Shown: positions 8,462 through 17,612 of the stretch, one piece after another
How the letters are laid out: every line of letters begins with the position of its first letter
How positions within the stretch are numbered: position 1 is the stretch's first letter
DNA from: DATFFO01 sp963744905
GTDB lineage: Bacteria > Actinomycetota > Acidimicrobiia > Spongiisociales > ZC4RG35
Assembly: GCA_963744905.1 (NCBI GenBank)
Contig: CAVUUV010000001.1
Location: 52,359 to 116,358, forward strand
Reading direction: 5' to 3'
Length of the DNA: 64,000 nucleotides
Notes under the pieces: generated by a model
The model's input: only the letters and a program-made list of their open reading frames with translations
What the model was told of the DNA's origin: nothing
Databases searched by the model: none
Program-made: the position numbers and the translations under genes

Positions 8462-9169
8462 ATGAGCAAGCTCGATGGAAAGGTGGCCCTGGTCACGGGA
8501 GCGAGCCGGGGAATAGGCGCCGCCGTGGCCCATTCGCTGCATGGTCGAGGGGTGAAACTGGCCCTGGCGTCGCGCAGTGGCGAAGATGCCGGGATCGAAG
8601 ATGCCCTGGCCCGGCCCGCCGACGTGCGTGATCCGGAGGCCGTGACCAATCTGGTAGAGGAAGCGGTGGGTCGATTCGGCGGTCTCGACATCCTGGTCGT
8701 CAATGCAGGTGTGGGCGCCTACGGCCCCTTCCTCGATCTGCCCTCGGCCCAGATGGAGGAGATGATCGACGTCAACGTCAAGGGCGCCCTGTACTCGATC
8801 AGGGCCGCCCTTCCCCACCTGATCGAGAGCGGTGAGGGTGACCTGGTCACGATCGCCAGCGAGGCAGGACGGCGGGGTCTGCCCTATGAGGCCGTCTACT
8901 GCGCCTCGAAATTCGCCCAGATCGGCCTCACCCGGGCCCTCGACCACGAGTTGCGGGAGAAGGGCGTGCGCTGCACGAACATCGCCCCGGGAGGGGTGGC
9001 GACGGACTTCGCCATGGGAAGGGGCCGCACTCCCGACATGCCGGAGCTCGAGGGGATGATGGAGCCCGAGGACGTTGCGGAAGCGGTCGTATTCGCCCTC
9101 ACCCGTCCCCGCGGGCACCGAATCCTCGAGCTGGCCATGCGCCCGGTCAGCGAGCCCTCCTGGGGTTGA
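8462..9169 (+). CDS. Short-chain dehydrogenase/reductase
   Basis: A 235-residue SDR with the cofactor motif TGASRGIG (12-19), NAG(V) further on, a catalytic Ser in IASEAG and the YxxxK pair in YCASK. AAGGAGG lies five bases before the ATG, a strong site. It lies 111 bp after xylG in the same direction, so it may be cotranscribed with the transporter or have its own promoter. Substrate unknown; a sugar or polyol is suggested by context only. Confidence 0.9.
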   Translation: MSKLDGKVALVTGASRGIGAAVAHSLHGRGVKLALASRSGEDAGIEDALARPADVRDPEAVTNLVEEAVGRFGGLDILVVNAGVGAYGPFLDLPSAQMEEMIDVNVKGALYSIRAALPHLIESGEGDLVTIASEAGRRGLPYEAVYCASKFAQIGLTRALDHELREKGVRCTNIAPGGVATDFAMGRGRTPDMPELEGMMEPEDVAEAVVFALTRPRGHRILELAMRPVSEPSWG

Positions 9170-9178
9170 CCCGGACGA

Positions 9179-10684
9179 TCAGGACTCCCCACCGACGGAG
9201 AGGGCGTCGAAGGTAGGGGAGAGGGCCGGATACAGCCCGTCGTAGCGTTCATGAGCCCCGGCATATAGTTCCACCCGGTCCGATGGCCGGGCGGCGGGAA
9301 CGGTTTCGACGACGGCCGCTGCCGCATCCTCCACCGAGGGGAACCATCCGGCGCCGGTGGCGGCCAGCAGGGCGGCGCCGTAAGCAGCGCCCTCCTGAGC
9401 CGGCACGGTGACGATTTCGGCTCGAAGCACGTCGGCCAGGATCTGGCGCCACAACGAGCTGCGGGTGCCTCCCCCCGAGGCCCGGATCTCGACCGGGGCA
9501 GTCAGGCCCGCCCCGATCATCAGGTCGAGACCGTCTCGCAGACCGAAGGCCACTCCCTCCAGCACAGCCCGGGTGAGATGACGCAGGTCGTGGCGCACCG
9601 TCAGGCCCACGAAGGCTCCCCGCGCCAGGGGGTCGGGGTGAGGGGTCCGTTCGCCGGTCAGATACGGCAGAAAGAGCAAGCCCTCGCATCCCGGTGCCAC
9701 CTGGGCGGCACCCTCTACCAGCTCGTCGAATGAGGCGCCGGGGGCGAGCGCGTCCCGCAGCCAGCGCAGGCTGCCGGAGGCCGAGAGCATCACGCCCATC
9801 ATGTGCCACCGCCCGGGCACGGCGTGGCAGAAGGAGTGGACACGCCCCTCGGTTTCGATCGACGGTCGCTCGGTGGTGGCAAAAACCACTCCCGATGTGC
9901 CCAGGGACAGGGCCACGACTCCCGGCGACACCGCTCCCACGCCGACGGCGTTGGCGGACTGGTCTCCGCCACCCGCCATCACCGGTGTCCCTTCGGTCAA
10001 CCCCGTCAGCTGAGCCGCCTCGGTCGAGATGTGTCCCGTCACCTCGGGGCCCTCGAAGGTGGGTGGAAGCAGCTCCGGATCGATGTCGAGAGCGGCCAGG
10101 ACGTCCGGAGACCAGGTTCTGGCCGCCAGGTCGAAGAGAATCGTCCCCGAGCCCCCCGCCACATCGATGGCGTGCCCGCCTGTGAGGCGGAGCCTGACGA
10201 AATCCTTGGGCAGCAGGACGTGGCGCACTCTGGACCACTTGTCGGGTTCGTGGTTCTTCACCCACAACAGCTTGGGGGCGGTGAAACCGGTGAGGGCGTC
10301 GTTTCCGGTGGTCGCAATCAGCTTTTCCCTGCCCACGCGGTGCCGGATCTCATCACACTCGGGGCCGGTGCGCTGGTCGTTCCACAGGATGGCCGGGCGC
10401 ACCACCCGATCCGCTTCGTCCAGCAGCACCGAGCCATGCATCTGGCCGGTCAGGCCCACCGCCTGCACCCCTCCAGCGTCGCCCGCCCCGGCGTCGGCCA
10501 GGGCCCGTTGGATCGTGGATCGGGCCGCATCCCACCACAGTGAGGGATCCTGCTCGCTCCACAGCGGCCGCGGGGTCGCATAGGGGTACTCGGCCGAGGC
10601 GGTGGCCCGGACGCGGCCATGGCTGTCGATGAGGATCGCCTTGGTGGCGGTGGTGGAAACGTCGATCCCGAGGACGAGACTCAT
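9179..10684 (-). CDS. xylB: Xylulokinase
   Basis: A 501-residue FGGY-family carbohydrate kinase. It starts MSLVLGIDVSTTATKA with the phosphate-binding Asp, and contains the family signature region GGGTRSSLWRQILADV near residue 415 and a substrate segment GQMHGSV typical of xylulokinases. It phosphorylates D-xylulose to xylulose 5-phosphate. The ATG at 10684 overlaps the upstream gene by four bases (ATGA). It forms an operon with the mutarotase-like gene and xylA, convergent with the SDR gene. Confidence 0.93.
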   Translation of the reverse strand: MSLVLGIDVSTTATKAILIDSHGRVRATASAEYPYATPRPLWSEQDPSLWWDAARSTIQRALADAGAGDAGGVQAVGLTGQMHGSVLLDEADRVVRPAILWNDQRTGPECDEIRHRVGREKLIATTGNDALTGFTAPKLLWVKNHEPDKWSRVRHVLLPKDFVRLRLTGGHAIDVAGGSGTILFDLAARTWSPDVLAALDIDPELLPPTFEGPEVTGHISTEAAQLTGLTEGTPVMAGGGDQSANAVGVGAVSPGVVALSLGTSGVVFATTERPSIETEGRVHSFCHAVPGRWHMMGVMLSASGSLRWLRDALAPGASFDELVEGAAQVAPGCEGLLFLPYLTGERTPHPDPLARGAFVGLTVRHDLRHLTRAVLEGVAFGLRDGLDLMIGAGLTAPVEIRASGGGTRSSLWRQILADVLRAEIVTVPAQEGAAYGAALLAATGAGWFPSVEDAAAAVVETVPAARPSDRVELYAGAHERYDGLYPALSPTFDALSVGGES

Positions 10685-11526
10685 CCCCCGGCGTCTCCCC
10701 ACAGCCACTGCCAGGCCTGACCGGTGCCGTCGCAGGGCCTCACGGTCCACACCTCGCGGTGGGAGGCGGCCTCAGCGCCTCCCACCGTCACCAGGGGCCC
10801 GAGGCTCTCCAGTTCGATGAAGTCCTCATTCACGTACACCTCGGCTACCGCACCCCGATCGGGCCGGGTCCGTCCCGACTCGCGGGGTATCTCTTTTATG
10901 AACAGGTGATCGTCGATCAGATACCCGATTCTGCCCGGGCTGGGGCCTACACCGATCTTGAGGGGAGGGCCGGGCTCTGCTCTCACAGTGACACCCCGGG
11001 TCCCCCAGCCGAGGCGGGAGTCGGTCAGATCGGTGTAGGGCCACAGGACGATGCTGGCGCTGGCCCGAGGACCGCCGGGAGGGTGAGAGTTGACCGGGAG
11101 CAGGGCAACCCCTCCCAACCGAAGCTGGGTGATCGCCCACGCCGCCACCTCGAGGCGCTGTCCCTCGGGGGCGGAGAGGGTGTGGTCGACGACGAGGCCC
11201 TCATCGGTCGCTCGTATCTCCATGGTCTTGATCAGGCCGGCATGATCGACAGGACCGGTCAGTGTGGCCGTGCCCGCCTCGGTGTCGAGCCGGCACGGGT
11301 GGTCGTCGGGGGCATAGGAGATGGCCGGGATCTCCGGAGCCGCCCATAGCCGGTGACCACCCCGAAAACGGTAGACGCCGGAATCGGGATGCTCGAGCAC
11401 CACGTCGTCGGAGAGCCGGGCAAACAGAGGAGGGCTCGCGTCGAGTCCCAACTCGACGATCCGGGGGCCGAAGCCGGTCGCCACTGTGACCACGTAGGGC
11501 CCCATCTCCAGCCGACGCCCTTCCAT
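10681..11526 (-). CDS. Mutarotase-like (DUF4380-type) carbohydrate protein
   Basis: A 281-residue beta-rich protein between xylA and xylB. The segment FRGGHRLWAAPE near residue 50 and the pattern LPVNSHPPGG resemble DUF4380/galactose-mutarotase-fold proteins. A role in sugar anomer interconversion is suggested by its operon but not shown by recognised catalytic residues. ATG 11526 is chosen; a GTG at 11547 overlapping the xylA stop (TAGTG) is equally possible. Neither has a clear ribosome binding site, so translational coupling to xylA is likely. Confidence 0.65.
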   Translation of the reverse strand: MEGRRLEMGPYVVTVATGFGPRIVELGLDASPPLFARLSDDVVLEHPDSGVYRFRGGHRLWAAPEIPAISYAPDDHPCRLDTEAGTATLTGPVDHAGLIKTMEIRATDEGLVVDHTLSAPEGQRLEVAAWAITQLRLGGVALLPVNSHPPGGPRASASIVLWPYTDLTDSRLGWGTRGVTVRAEPGPPLKIGVGPSPGRIGYLIDDHLFIKEIPRESGRTRPDRGAVAEVYVNEDFIELESLGPLVTVGGAEAASHREVWTVRPCDGTGQAWQWLWGDAGG

Positions 11527-11546
11527 CCCGGGCCCGGAGCCGGGCA

Positions 11547-12872
11547 CTAGTGCGACGACCAGATGGCCCGGTTGACCCGATTCTCCAGCATCTCCTGACG
11601 TCCCGAGACGGGCTGCGGATCTATCTCGCCCGCGTTGACCCGCTTCTCCAGGGATTCCAGGTCCTCCGATCCGTCCATGATTCCCCGGCCGAGCTCTTCT
11701 GACCAGCCCGCGTAGCGTTCCTCCAGCGGGCGGGCCAGGCCTCCCGACTCGATGAGATCGGCGGCGGCGAGAAGGGCCCGGGCCAGGGTGTCCATGCCGC
11801 CGACGTGCCCGTGGAAGAGGTCGGTCCGGTCGATCGATTGGCGTCGTAGCTTGGCATCGAAGTTGAACCCGCCGGTGGTGAATCCCCCACCCCGCAGGAT
11901 CTCGTACAGGGCCAGGGTGAGTTCGTCGACCGAGTTGGGAAACTGGTCCGTGTCCCACCCGTTCTGGTAGTCACCGCGATTGGCGTCCACGGAACCGAAG
12001 ATGCCATGGGAAACGGCGTAGGCGACCTCATGGTGAAAGCTGTGCCCGGCCAGGGTGGCGTGGTTGGCCTCGATATTCACCCGGTACTCGTCGGCCAGGT
12101 CGAATCGCTCCAGGAATCCGTGGACGGTCTGGGTGTCGTGGTCGTATTGGTGCTTGGTGGGCTCGGCGGGCTTGGGCTCGATGAGTAGGGTTCCCTCGAA
12201 CCCGATCCGGTGCTTGTGCTCGGCGACCAGGGTCAGGAAACGGGCCAGTTGTTCACCCTCATGCCTGAGGTCGGTGTTGAGCAGGGTCTCATAGCCCTCG
12301 CGACCTCCCCACAGAACGTAGTTCGATCCACCCAGCCGATAGGTGGCTTCGAGGGCGTGCTTGACCTGGGCGGCGGCGTATGCGAAGACCCGGGGGTCGG
12401 GGTTGGTGGCGGCACCGGCTGCGTAGCGGGGATGCCCGAACAGGTTGGCGGTGCCCCACAGCAGTTGGACGCCGGTTTCCGCCATCTTCTTCTCGGCGTA
12501 GTCGACCATCGTCTCCAGGTTGCGGGCCGATTCGCTGAACGTCTCGCCTTGCGGGGCGATGTCGGCATCGTGAAAGCAGAAGAAGGGGATGCCCAACTTG
12601 TGGAAGAATTCGAAGGCGGCGTCCATCTTCATGTGGGCGGCCTGGAGAGGGTCGTCTGTCGGCAGTAGCCAGGGACGGTCGAACGTTCCCATTCCGAACA
12701 CGTCGTTGCCCGGCCAGTTGAACGAATGCCAGTAGCACACGGCCATCCGGAGATGATCCTCCATGCGCTTGCCCAATACCATGCGGTCGGGCTGATAGAC
12801 GTGGAAAGACAGATCCCCTTCACCCCCGTATGAGATCGGCTCTCTCACCTCGGTAAAAAACTCACCTGCCAC
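11547..12872 (-). CDS. xylA: Xylose isomerase (class II)
   Basis: A 441-residue TIM-barrel isomerase that converts D-xylose to D-xylulose. Conserved parts include VCYWHSFNWPGNDVFG, the catalytic His in FCFHDADIAP, WGGREGYE, the metal-binding EPKP and VDANRGD. Length and the N-terminal SYGGEGDLSFH segment place it in class II, unlike the shorter class I enzymes common in Streptomyces. The start GTG 12872 has GGAGG six bases upstream; longer frames lack similarity. First gene of the xylA-mutarotase-xylB operon. Confidence 0.95.
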   Translation of the reverse strand: MAGEFFTEVREPISYGGEGDLSFHVYQPDRMVLGKRMEDHLRMAVCYWHSFNWPGNDVFGMGTFDRPWLLPTDDPLQAAHMKMDAAFEFFHKLGIPFFCFHDADIAPQGETFSESARNLETMVDYAEKKMAETGVQLLWGTANLFGHPRYAAGAATNPDPRVFAYAAAQVKHALEATYRLGGSNYVLWGGREGYETLLNTDLRHEGEQLARFLTLVAEHKHRIGFEGTLLIEPKPAEPTKHQYDHDTQTVHGFLERFDLADEYRVNIEANHATLAGHSFHHEVAYAVSHGIFGSVDANRGDYQNGWDTDQFPNSVDELTLALYEILRGGGFTTGGFNFDAKLRRQSIDRTDLFHGHVGGMDTLARALLAAADLIESGGLARPLEERYAGWSEELGRGIMDGSEDLESLEKRVNAGEIDPQPVSGRQEMLENRVNRAIWSSH

Positions 12873-13135
12873 CTGTGGCCTCCGTCTCTGCTCCGGCACG
12901 ACCCGACTCCGAGCCCGGCTGCATACACATCGGCGTTCACCAGGGAAGCCGGATCGTGGCTTCGAACTTCTCTGCCCATCATATGCCACCCTGCCGGGCG
13001 CCAGATCGAGGATTCGCGCCGAAATCGCCCTCCGTCCCCACACGAAAGTCGGTTCGGAGCGGGGGCATTCGAGCCCGGCTGCACCCGGTCGAGTTACACG
13101 GGAACCGTCGACTCCTGCAGTAGCGTCTATTCGTT
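12873..13135. promoter_or_regulatory. Divergent promoter region xylA / LCP gene
   Basis: These 263 bp separate two divergently transcribed genes and must hold both promoters. I found no copy of the tandem repeats seen upstream of xylF and no convincing -35/-10 pair. Confidence 0.4.
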
Positions 13136-14665
13136 ATGAGCACCTCTCGTGGCCGCCGGCGACGGCCGCCGAAGACCTCTCCGGAACGGGCCGCCATTCT
13201 GTCTGCTCTGTTCCCGGGATGGGGCCAGTATGCGCAGGGCCGCCCCCGCAGGGCGCTGCCGTTTCTGATCGGAGCGGCGACCATAACCATTCTGGTTCTG
13301 GCGGGCTTGACCGCCGGACCGACCCGAATCGCCGGTTGGCTGGTGGACCCCACGGTTCTGATCCTGCTCATCGTCGCCAACGTCATCGTGGCCGTGTTTC
13401 GCTTCCTGGCGGTGTGGGACGCCGGCCGCATCGGCCAGGGGAGGAGTGCACTGGTGGTGGGTACGGTCGTCGTACTGCTGGTGGCGATTCCTCATTTGGC
13501 CCTGGGGTGGGTCCAGGTGCGTACCTATACCTTCTTGACCAGCGTCTTTGCCGAGGACGGTGGCCCGGTGGCGGCCGGTAGCTCCACCAGCTCGGCGCCA
13601 TCCGAGTCCACGGGCAGTCCCGGGGCGGACAACTCTTCTCCCGGAGCCACCACCAGTACAGCACCCGCCACGACCACTACCTCGACTGTCCCGTGGCAGG
13701 GAGACGAAAGACTCAACGTTCTCTTACTGGGCGGAGACGCCGGCCCGGGAAGATCGGGAATACGCACCGACACCATGATTCTGGCCTCGATCGGGTTGAA
13801 GAATGGTGATGTGGCCCTGTTCGGTTTCCCCCGCAACCTCACTCACGTCACCTTCGCCGACGGGAGCCGGTTCACCGGCTATCAGGGGATCCTCAACGAG
13901 GTCTATCCCTACGGCTTCGACAATCCCGATCGCTTCCCGGGCTCCAATCCCGGTGCATCGGCACTCGAGCAGGTGATCGAGGGTATGGCCGGGGTGGACA
14001 TCGACTACTACGTCCTGGTGGACCTGAACGCCTTCGTCGACATCGTCGATGCGCTGGGCGGTGTCACCATGTACGTCCCCCGGGAGATCAACGACAACGA
14101 GTACCCGCTCGAGAACGGGACCATGACCACCCTGCACATCGATGCCGGGGTGCAGCATTTCGATGGATCAACCGGTCTCGCCTATGTGCGCAGCCGTCAC
14201 GACTCCACCGATTATGACCGCATGGGGCGGCAGCGATGCTTCCTCTCGGCGCTGGCGGCGGAAGCCGACGTTCCCTCACTGGTTAGGGGACTACCGGCGC
14301 TCCTGGACACCATCCAAGCCAACGTCACCACCGACATACCTCTGAGCGCCCTTCCCGACCTGATCAAGCTGGCGGGAAAGGTCGATGCGACGGGTGCGCT
14401 GGCGGTGGGCTTCGACCCGCCCGACTGGATCTCAGGCCGTGTCGGCCCCGGGTTCCCGGTTCCCGACGTGGAGAAGATCCGCCAGGCGGTGGCGCTGGCC
14501 ATCGCCGACCCGGCGGCCGCTCGCGCCCAATTCGGGTTGACCCGGGCGGGCGACGCCTGCGGGTTCGGCGATGACCCGGCCACGCCCACCACGACTACCA
14601 CCACCAGCACGAGCTCCACCACGGTTCCCGCCGCCGCCGGCCCGGCAACGACCCAAGCCCCCTGA
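13136..14665 (+). CDS. LytR-CpsA-Psr (LCP) family cell-wall glycopolymer transferase
   Basis: A 509-residue membrane protein. The N-terminal 130 residues hold several hydrophobic helices (starting ILSALFPGWGQYAQG), followed by a Ser/Thr/Ala-rich extracellular linker. The LCP domain has the pyrophosphate-binding arginines in IRTDTMILA and FPRNL, and the later segment YVRSRHDSTDYDRMGRQ. LCP enzymes transfer lipid-linked polymers to peptidoglycan. The C-terminus is a Thr/Ser/Pro tail. Its stop codon abuts the converging sugar-transferase fusion gene, a sensible functional partner. Confidence 0.9.
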   Translation: MSTSRGRRRRPPKTSPERAAILSALFPGWGQYAQGRPRRALPFLIGAATITILVLAGLTAGPTRIAGWLVDPTVLILLIVANVIVAVFRFLAVWDAGRIGQGRSALVVGTVVVLLVAIPHLALGWVQVRTYTFLTSVFAEDGGPVAAGSSTSSAPSESTGSPGADNSSPGATTSTAPATTTTSTVPWQGDERLNVLLLGGDAGPGRSGIRTDTMILASIGLKNGDVALFGFPRNLTHVTFADGSRFTGYQGILNEVYPYGFDNPDRFPGSNPGASALEQVIEGMAGVDIDYYVLVDLNAFVDIVDALGGVTMYVPREINDNEYPLENGTMTTLHIDAGVQHFDGSTGLAYVRSRHDSTDYDRMGRQRCFLSALAAEADVPSLVRGLPALLDTIQANVTTDIPLSALPDLIKLAGKVDATGALAVGFDPPDWISGRVGPGFPVPDVEKIRQAVALAIADPAAARAQFGLTRAGDACGFGDDPATPTTTTTTSTSSTTVPAAAGPATTQAP

Positions 14666-14672
14666 TCAGGGG
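14659..14672. terminator. Palindrome at the junction of two converging stop codons
   Basis: CCCCTGATCAGGGG is a perfect 14-bp palindrome. Its central TGATCA contains the stop codons of both converging genes (TGA at 14663-14665 on plus; TGA read from 14668-14666 on minus). It may act as a weak bidirectional terminator, but there is no T-run. Confidence 0.3.
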
Positions 14673-16618
14673 CGGGGGGTTCGTCGAGGCTCCCGGCGTA
14701 TCGCCACCAGTGGAGTCTTGAACAGGATCTCGAGGTCCAGGGCCAGGGAACGCTCCTCGACATAGAGCAGGTCCCAGTAGGCTCGCTCCCCGAAGGTGAG
14801 CGCCGAACCACCCCTCACCTGAGCCAGGCCGGTCACGCCGGGCTTGACCCTGTGGCGGGCACGTGCCTCGGGTCCGAGGAGCTCGACCTCGGCCGGGACC
14901 AGGGGACGGGGCCCGACCAGCGACATGTGGCCCATCACCACATTCCACAGGTTGGGTAGCTCGTCCAGTGACGTGCGGCGTAGGAACCGGCCGGTGCGGG
15001 TGACGCGGGGATCGTCGTCTATCCAGAGGTGGGGGCCTTCCATGTGCGAGTCGGGATGGACGTAGCCTGCGCTGGCCACCCGGGCCAGGTGCTGGTAGAG
15101 GGGCTCCTCATCGGCCCCGGCCTGCATGGTGCGGAACTTCAACATGGTGAACTGGCGATCGTTCTTCCCCACCCTGGGCTGGCGGAAAAGCACCGGCCCG
15201 CCGCTGTCGAGCTTGACTGCCGCCCCCAGGACGAGCTGGAGGGGAAGGGTCATGAGGAGCAGGGCACCGCCCCCGATCATGTCCATGAGCCGTTTCACCA
15301 GGTCATAGCCGGAGTCGGGACTTTCGGGCATTGCCACCGTTCCCAGGATCAGCACCGCCAGCAGAGCCGCCAGCTCGCCGATCAGAACCGCAGCCGCCAC
15401 CCGAACCTGCACGTCGCCCCCGAGGATCGTCAGCGCCGTGCCCGCCACGGCCAGGGCAATCGCCCAGGCCAGGGCGAGTTTGCCGGTGGCGCCCAGCGCC
15501 ACCAGGACCTGATCCAGGAAGACGGAGGCTGCCGCCACCGCACAGCCGGCCACCGCCAGGCCCACGGCCAGAGAAGAAGGCCGGAATGAGGTTCCGAACA
15601 GAGCGCCGATGACCGGCGGCCCCAGCCAGCTCCCGCCTATGTAGCCCAGCGGGGCCGCCACCAGGCCCGATACGCCCAGGCGGAGGGACCACGCCCGGAG
15701 CTCCTCATGGCTGCCCTGGGCAACGAGGCGGGTCAATCCGGCCAGTAAGCGGGCGGCCAGGTTCTGGGCCAGGAGTAGTGGGGCGCGGGCCAGGGAGAAG
15801 GTGACGAAGACGATGCTCACCACCCGCGCCACCTGCTGGGGGTCCGGCTCCAGGGCCCCGGCCAGTAGGGGACCCACCAGTACGAAGGCCTGTGAGATCG
15901 CTCCGGCGAGGACGAAGCCCGCCATGAGTGCACCCGCCCCGGCCCGGCGGGCGGGGCGGTCCACGACCGGCTCGTTTCGAAATGGCTGCCAGGCCAGGAC
16001 GATCAAAGGGGGAAGTGCCACGGCCCAGGCCAGGGTTATGTCCGTCTTGGACCACTGCAGCCACAAGGCGGCCAGGAAAACGCGCAAAATGGCCGCCCCG
16101 GCTGAAACCACCCCGTAGGAGAGGTAACGCCCGTGTCCGGCCAGCGAGCCGCGGCCCAAAGCGAAGAGGGCGTGGACCAGCACTACCACCGCCCCGATCA
16201 GAATGTAGAGGCTGGTTCCCTCGAAGTAGTGGTCCAGCGTGGAGGCGATGAAGATCACCATTATCGCCACCGATGCCCCCACGGTGACCCCGATCGACCG
16301 CCGATCCTGAGCGGTGGGAGAGCCACCCCGGGTCAGGGTGAGACGCCGAACGGTGAGCAGTTCAACCGGGGTCAGGAGTACCGCCAGGATCAGGGAGTGG
16401 ACCGAGAGGAGAGCCGCTACCGGGGCGAATCCGTCATCGCCGAGGGCTCGTCCTCCCAGGACCTGGAAGGCGTAGGCGGCAACCCCCGCCACGACCGACC
16501 CGATGGCCATCACCGGCGTTCCGTCGCGCACCATGCGTCGGACGACGTCGCGGGGTCGTTCCGGACCTGGCTCCCCCGGGCGAGTCGTGGTCGTCGGAGT
16601 CGCCCCCGGACCGCTCAT
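14666..16618 (-). CDS. Fusion of a Wzx-like membrane transporter and an initiating sugar-1-phosphate transferase
   Basis: A 650-residue protein in two parts. Residues 1 to about 430 form some 12 hydrophobic helices resembling polysaccharide flippases. Residues about 440-650 form a bacterial sugar transferase of the WbaP/PglC type: a membrane hairpin, FRQPRVGKNDRQFTMLKFRT, the conserved RTSLDELPNLWNV, GPRPL and the C-terminal KPGVTGLAQV. Such transferases attach the first sugar phosphate to undecaprenyl phosphate. ATG 16618 is chosen. Fusing the initiating enzyme to a flippase-like module is unusual; normally these are separate genes. Confidence 0.88.
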   Translation of the reverse strand: MSGPGATPTTTTRPGEPGPERPRDVVRRMVRDGTPVMAIGSVVAGVAAYAFQVLGGRALGDDGFAPVAALLSVHSLILAVLLTPVELLTVRRLTLTRGGSPTAQDRRSIGVTVGASVAIMVIFIASTLDHYFEGTSLYILIGAVVVLVHALFALGRGSLAGHGRYLSYGVVSAGAAILRVFLAALWLQWSKTDITLAWAVALPPLIVLAWQPFRNEPVVDRPARRAGAGALMAGFVLAGAISQAFVLVGPLLAGALEPDPQQVARVVSIVFVTFSLARAPLLLAQNLAARLLAGLTRLVAQGSHEELRAWSLRLGVSGLVAAPLGYIGGSWLGPPVIGALFGTSFRPSSLAVGLAVAGCAVAAASVFLDQVLVALGATGKLALAWAIALAVAGTALTILGGDVQVRVAAAVLIGELAALLAVLILGTVAMPESPDSGYDLVKRLMDMIGGGALLLMTLPLQLVLGAAVKLDSGGPVLFRQPRVGKNDRQFTMLKFRTMQAGADEEPLYQHLARVASAGYVHPDSHMEGPHLWIDDDPRVTRTGRFLRRTSLDELPNLWNVVMGHMSLVGPRPLVPAEVELLGPEARARHRVKPGVTGLAQVRGGSALTFGERAYWDLLYVEERSLALDLEILFKTPLVAIRREPRRTPRP

Positions 16619-16815
16619 GGGCGCCGTCCCGGATGCACCGCCGGCAGCGTCGGGAAACGATGCACATCGGGTAGCCGCCCCCGGCCCGGCCGGCTCACGA
16701 CCTGATTGGCCTGTCTGAGCGTCACGGTGATGGTGACGGTAGCAACAACCTCTGGCTCATCGTGTCTTCATGGAAGGCAATCCTGGAGGTCTCCCGAACG
16801 CAGACAGCCGCCGCT

Positions 16816-17601
16816 CTATCGGCTACGCCGGGATCTGTGGGCTCGAAGGTAGGCACTGCGAACGGTCGAGCTCTCGGGGTCGCCCAGGGCAGAGGCCAGG
16901 ACATCGCCGTCCCGTCGGCCGGATGCCGTCGAGGCCATCTCCTCGGATACGGCATTGACGTGCGCCTTGGTGGCGGTGAGGGTGAGGGTCGACTTGGCGG
17001 CCAGTTCGCTGACGAGAGTTTCCACGCGGAATCGCAGCTCCTCCTCGGGCACCACCCGGTTGACGAAGTGGATCGCGACCGCCTCTGCGGCATCGAAAGT
17101 CCGGCAGGTGAGCACCAGTTCTTTGGTCAATGCCGGACCGATCTCCCGCACCAGACGGGGGATTCCGGACCACGCCAGGGGGATCCCCAGATCTACCTCG
17201 GGTATCGAGAATCGAACCGTGTCGGCCGCCAGGCGCAGGTCGCACGAGGCCACCAACACGATTCCACCACCCACACAGTGCCCCTGCACCCCCACCACCG
17301 TCACCGCTCTCATGCTCGAGATCGCCTCCGACATTGCCCGCCCCAGATCGGCGACCTCGCGCATCGGCATCTCGGGATCTGGGTCGGTCAGCTCGGAGAG
17401 GTCAAAGCCTCCAGTGAAAGAGGGACCTGCTGCGGTGACCGCCACCACCTTCACCTGCGTCTGACGATCGAACCAGCGGGCGGCAGCGATGAGCTCGGCC
17501 AGCATCTCCGCAGACAGGGCGTTGAGCCGCTCGGGGCGGTCGAGTTCCAGCCGTCCGACGGGGCCGTCTGCCGAGACCCGAATCCACCTGAAGTCGGTCA
17601 C
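16816..17601 (-). CDS. Enoyl-CoA hydratase/isomerase (crotonase) family protein
   Basis: A 261-residue crotonase fold. The oxyanion-hole segments are recognisable (SFTGGFDLSEL and GHCVGGG), followed by CDLRLAADTVRFSIPEVDLGI. The usual second catalytic Glu position near GIPLAWSG is not canonical, so the exact reaction (hydratase, isomerase or other) is open. Start GTG 17601 follows GGAGG; GTG 17616 would overlap the upstream CDF stop by four bases. Likely cotranscribed with the CDF gene. Confidence 0.87.
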   Translation of the reverse strand: MTDFRWIRVSADGPVGRLELDRPERLNALSAEMLAELIAAARWFDRQTQVKVVAVTAAGPSFTGGFDLSELTDPDPEMPMREVADLGRAMSEAISSMRAVTVVGVQGHCVGGGIVLVASCDLRLAADTVRFSIPEVDLGIPLAWSGIPRLVREIGPALTKELVLTCRTFDAAEAVAIHFVNRVVPEEELRFRVETLVSELAAKSTLTLTATKAHVNAVSEEMASTASGRRDGDVLASALGDPESSTVRSAYLRAHRSRRSR

Positions 17602-17612
17602 CGCTCCTCCAA

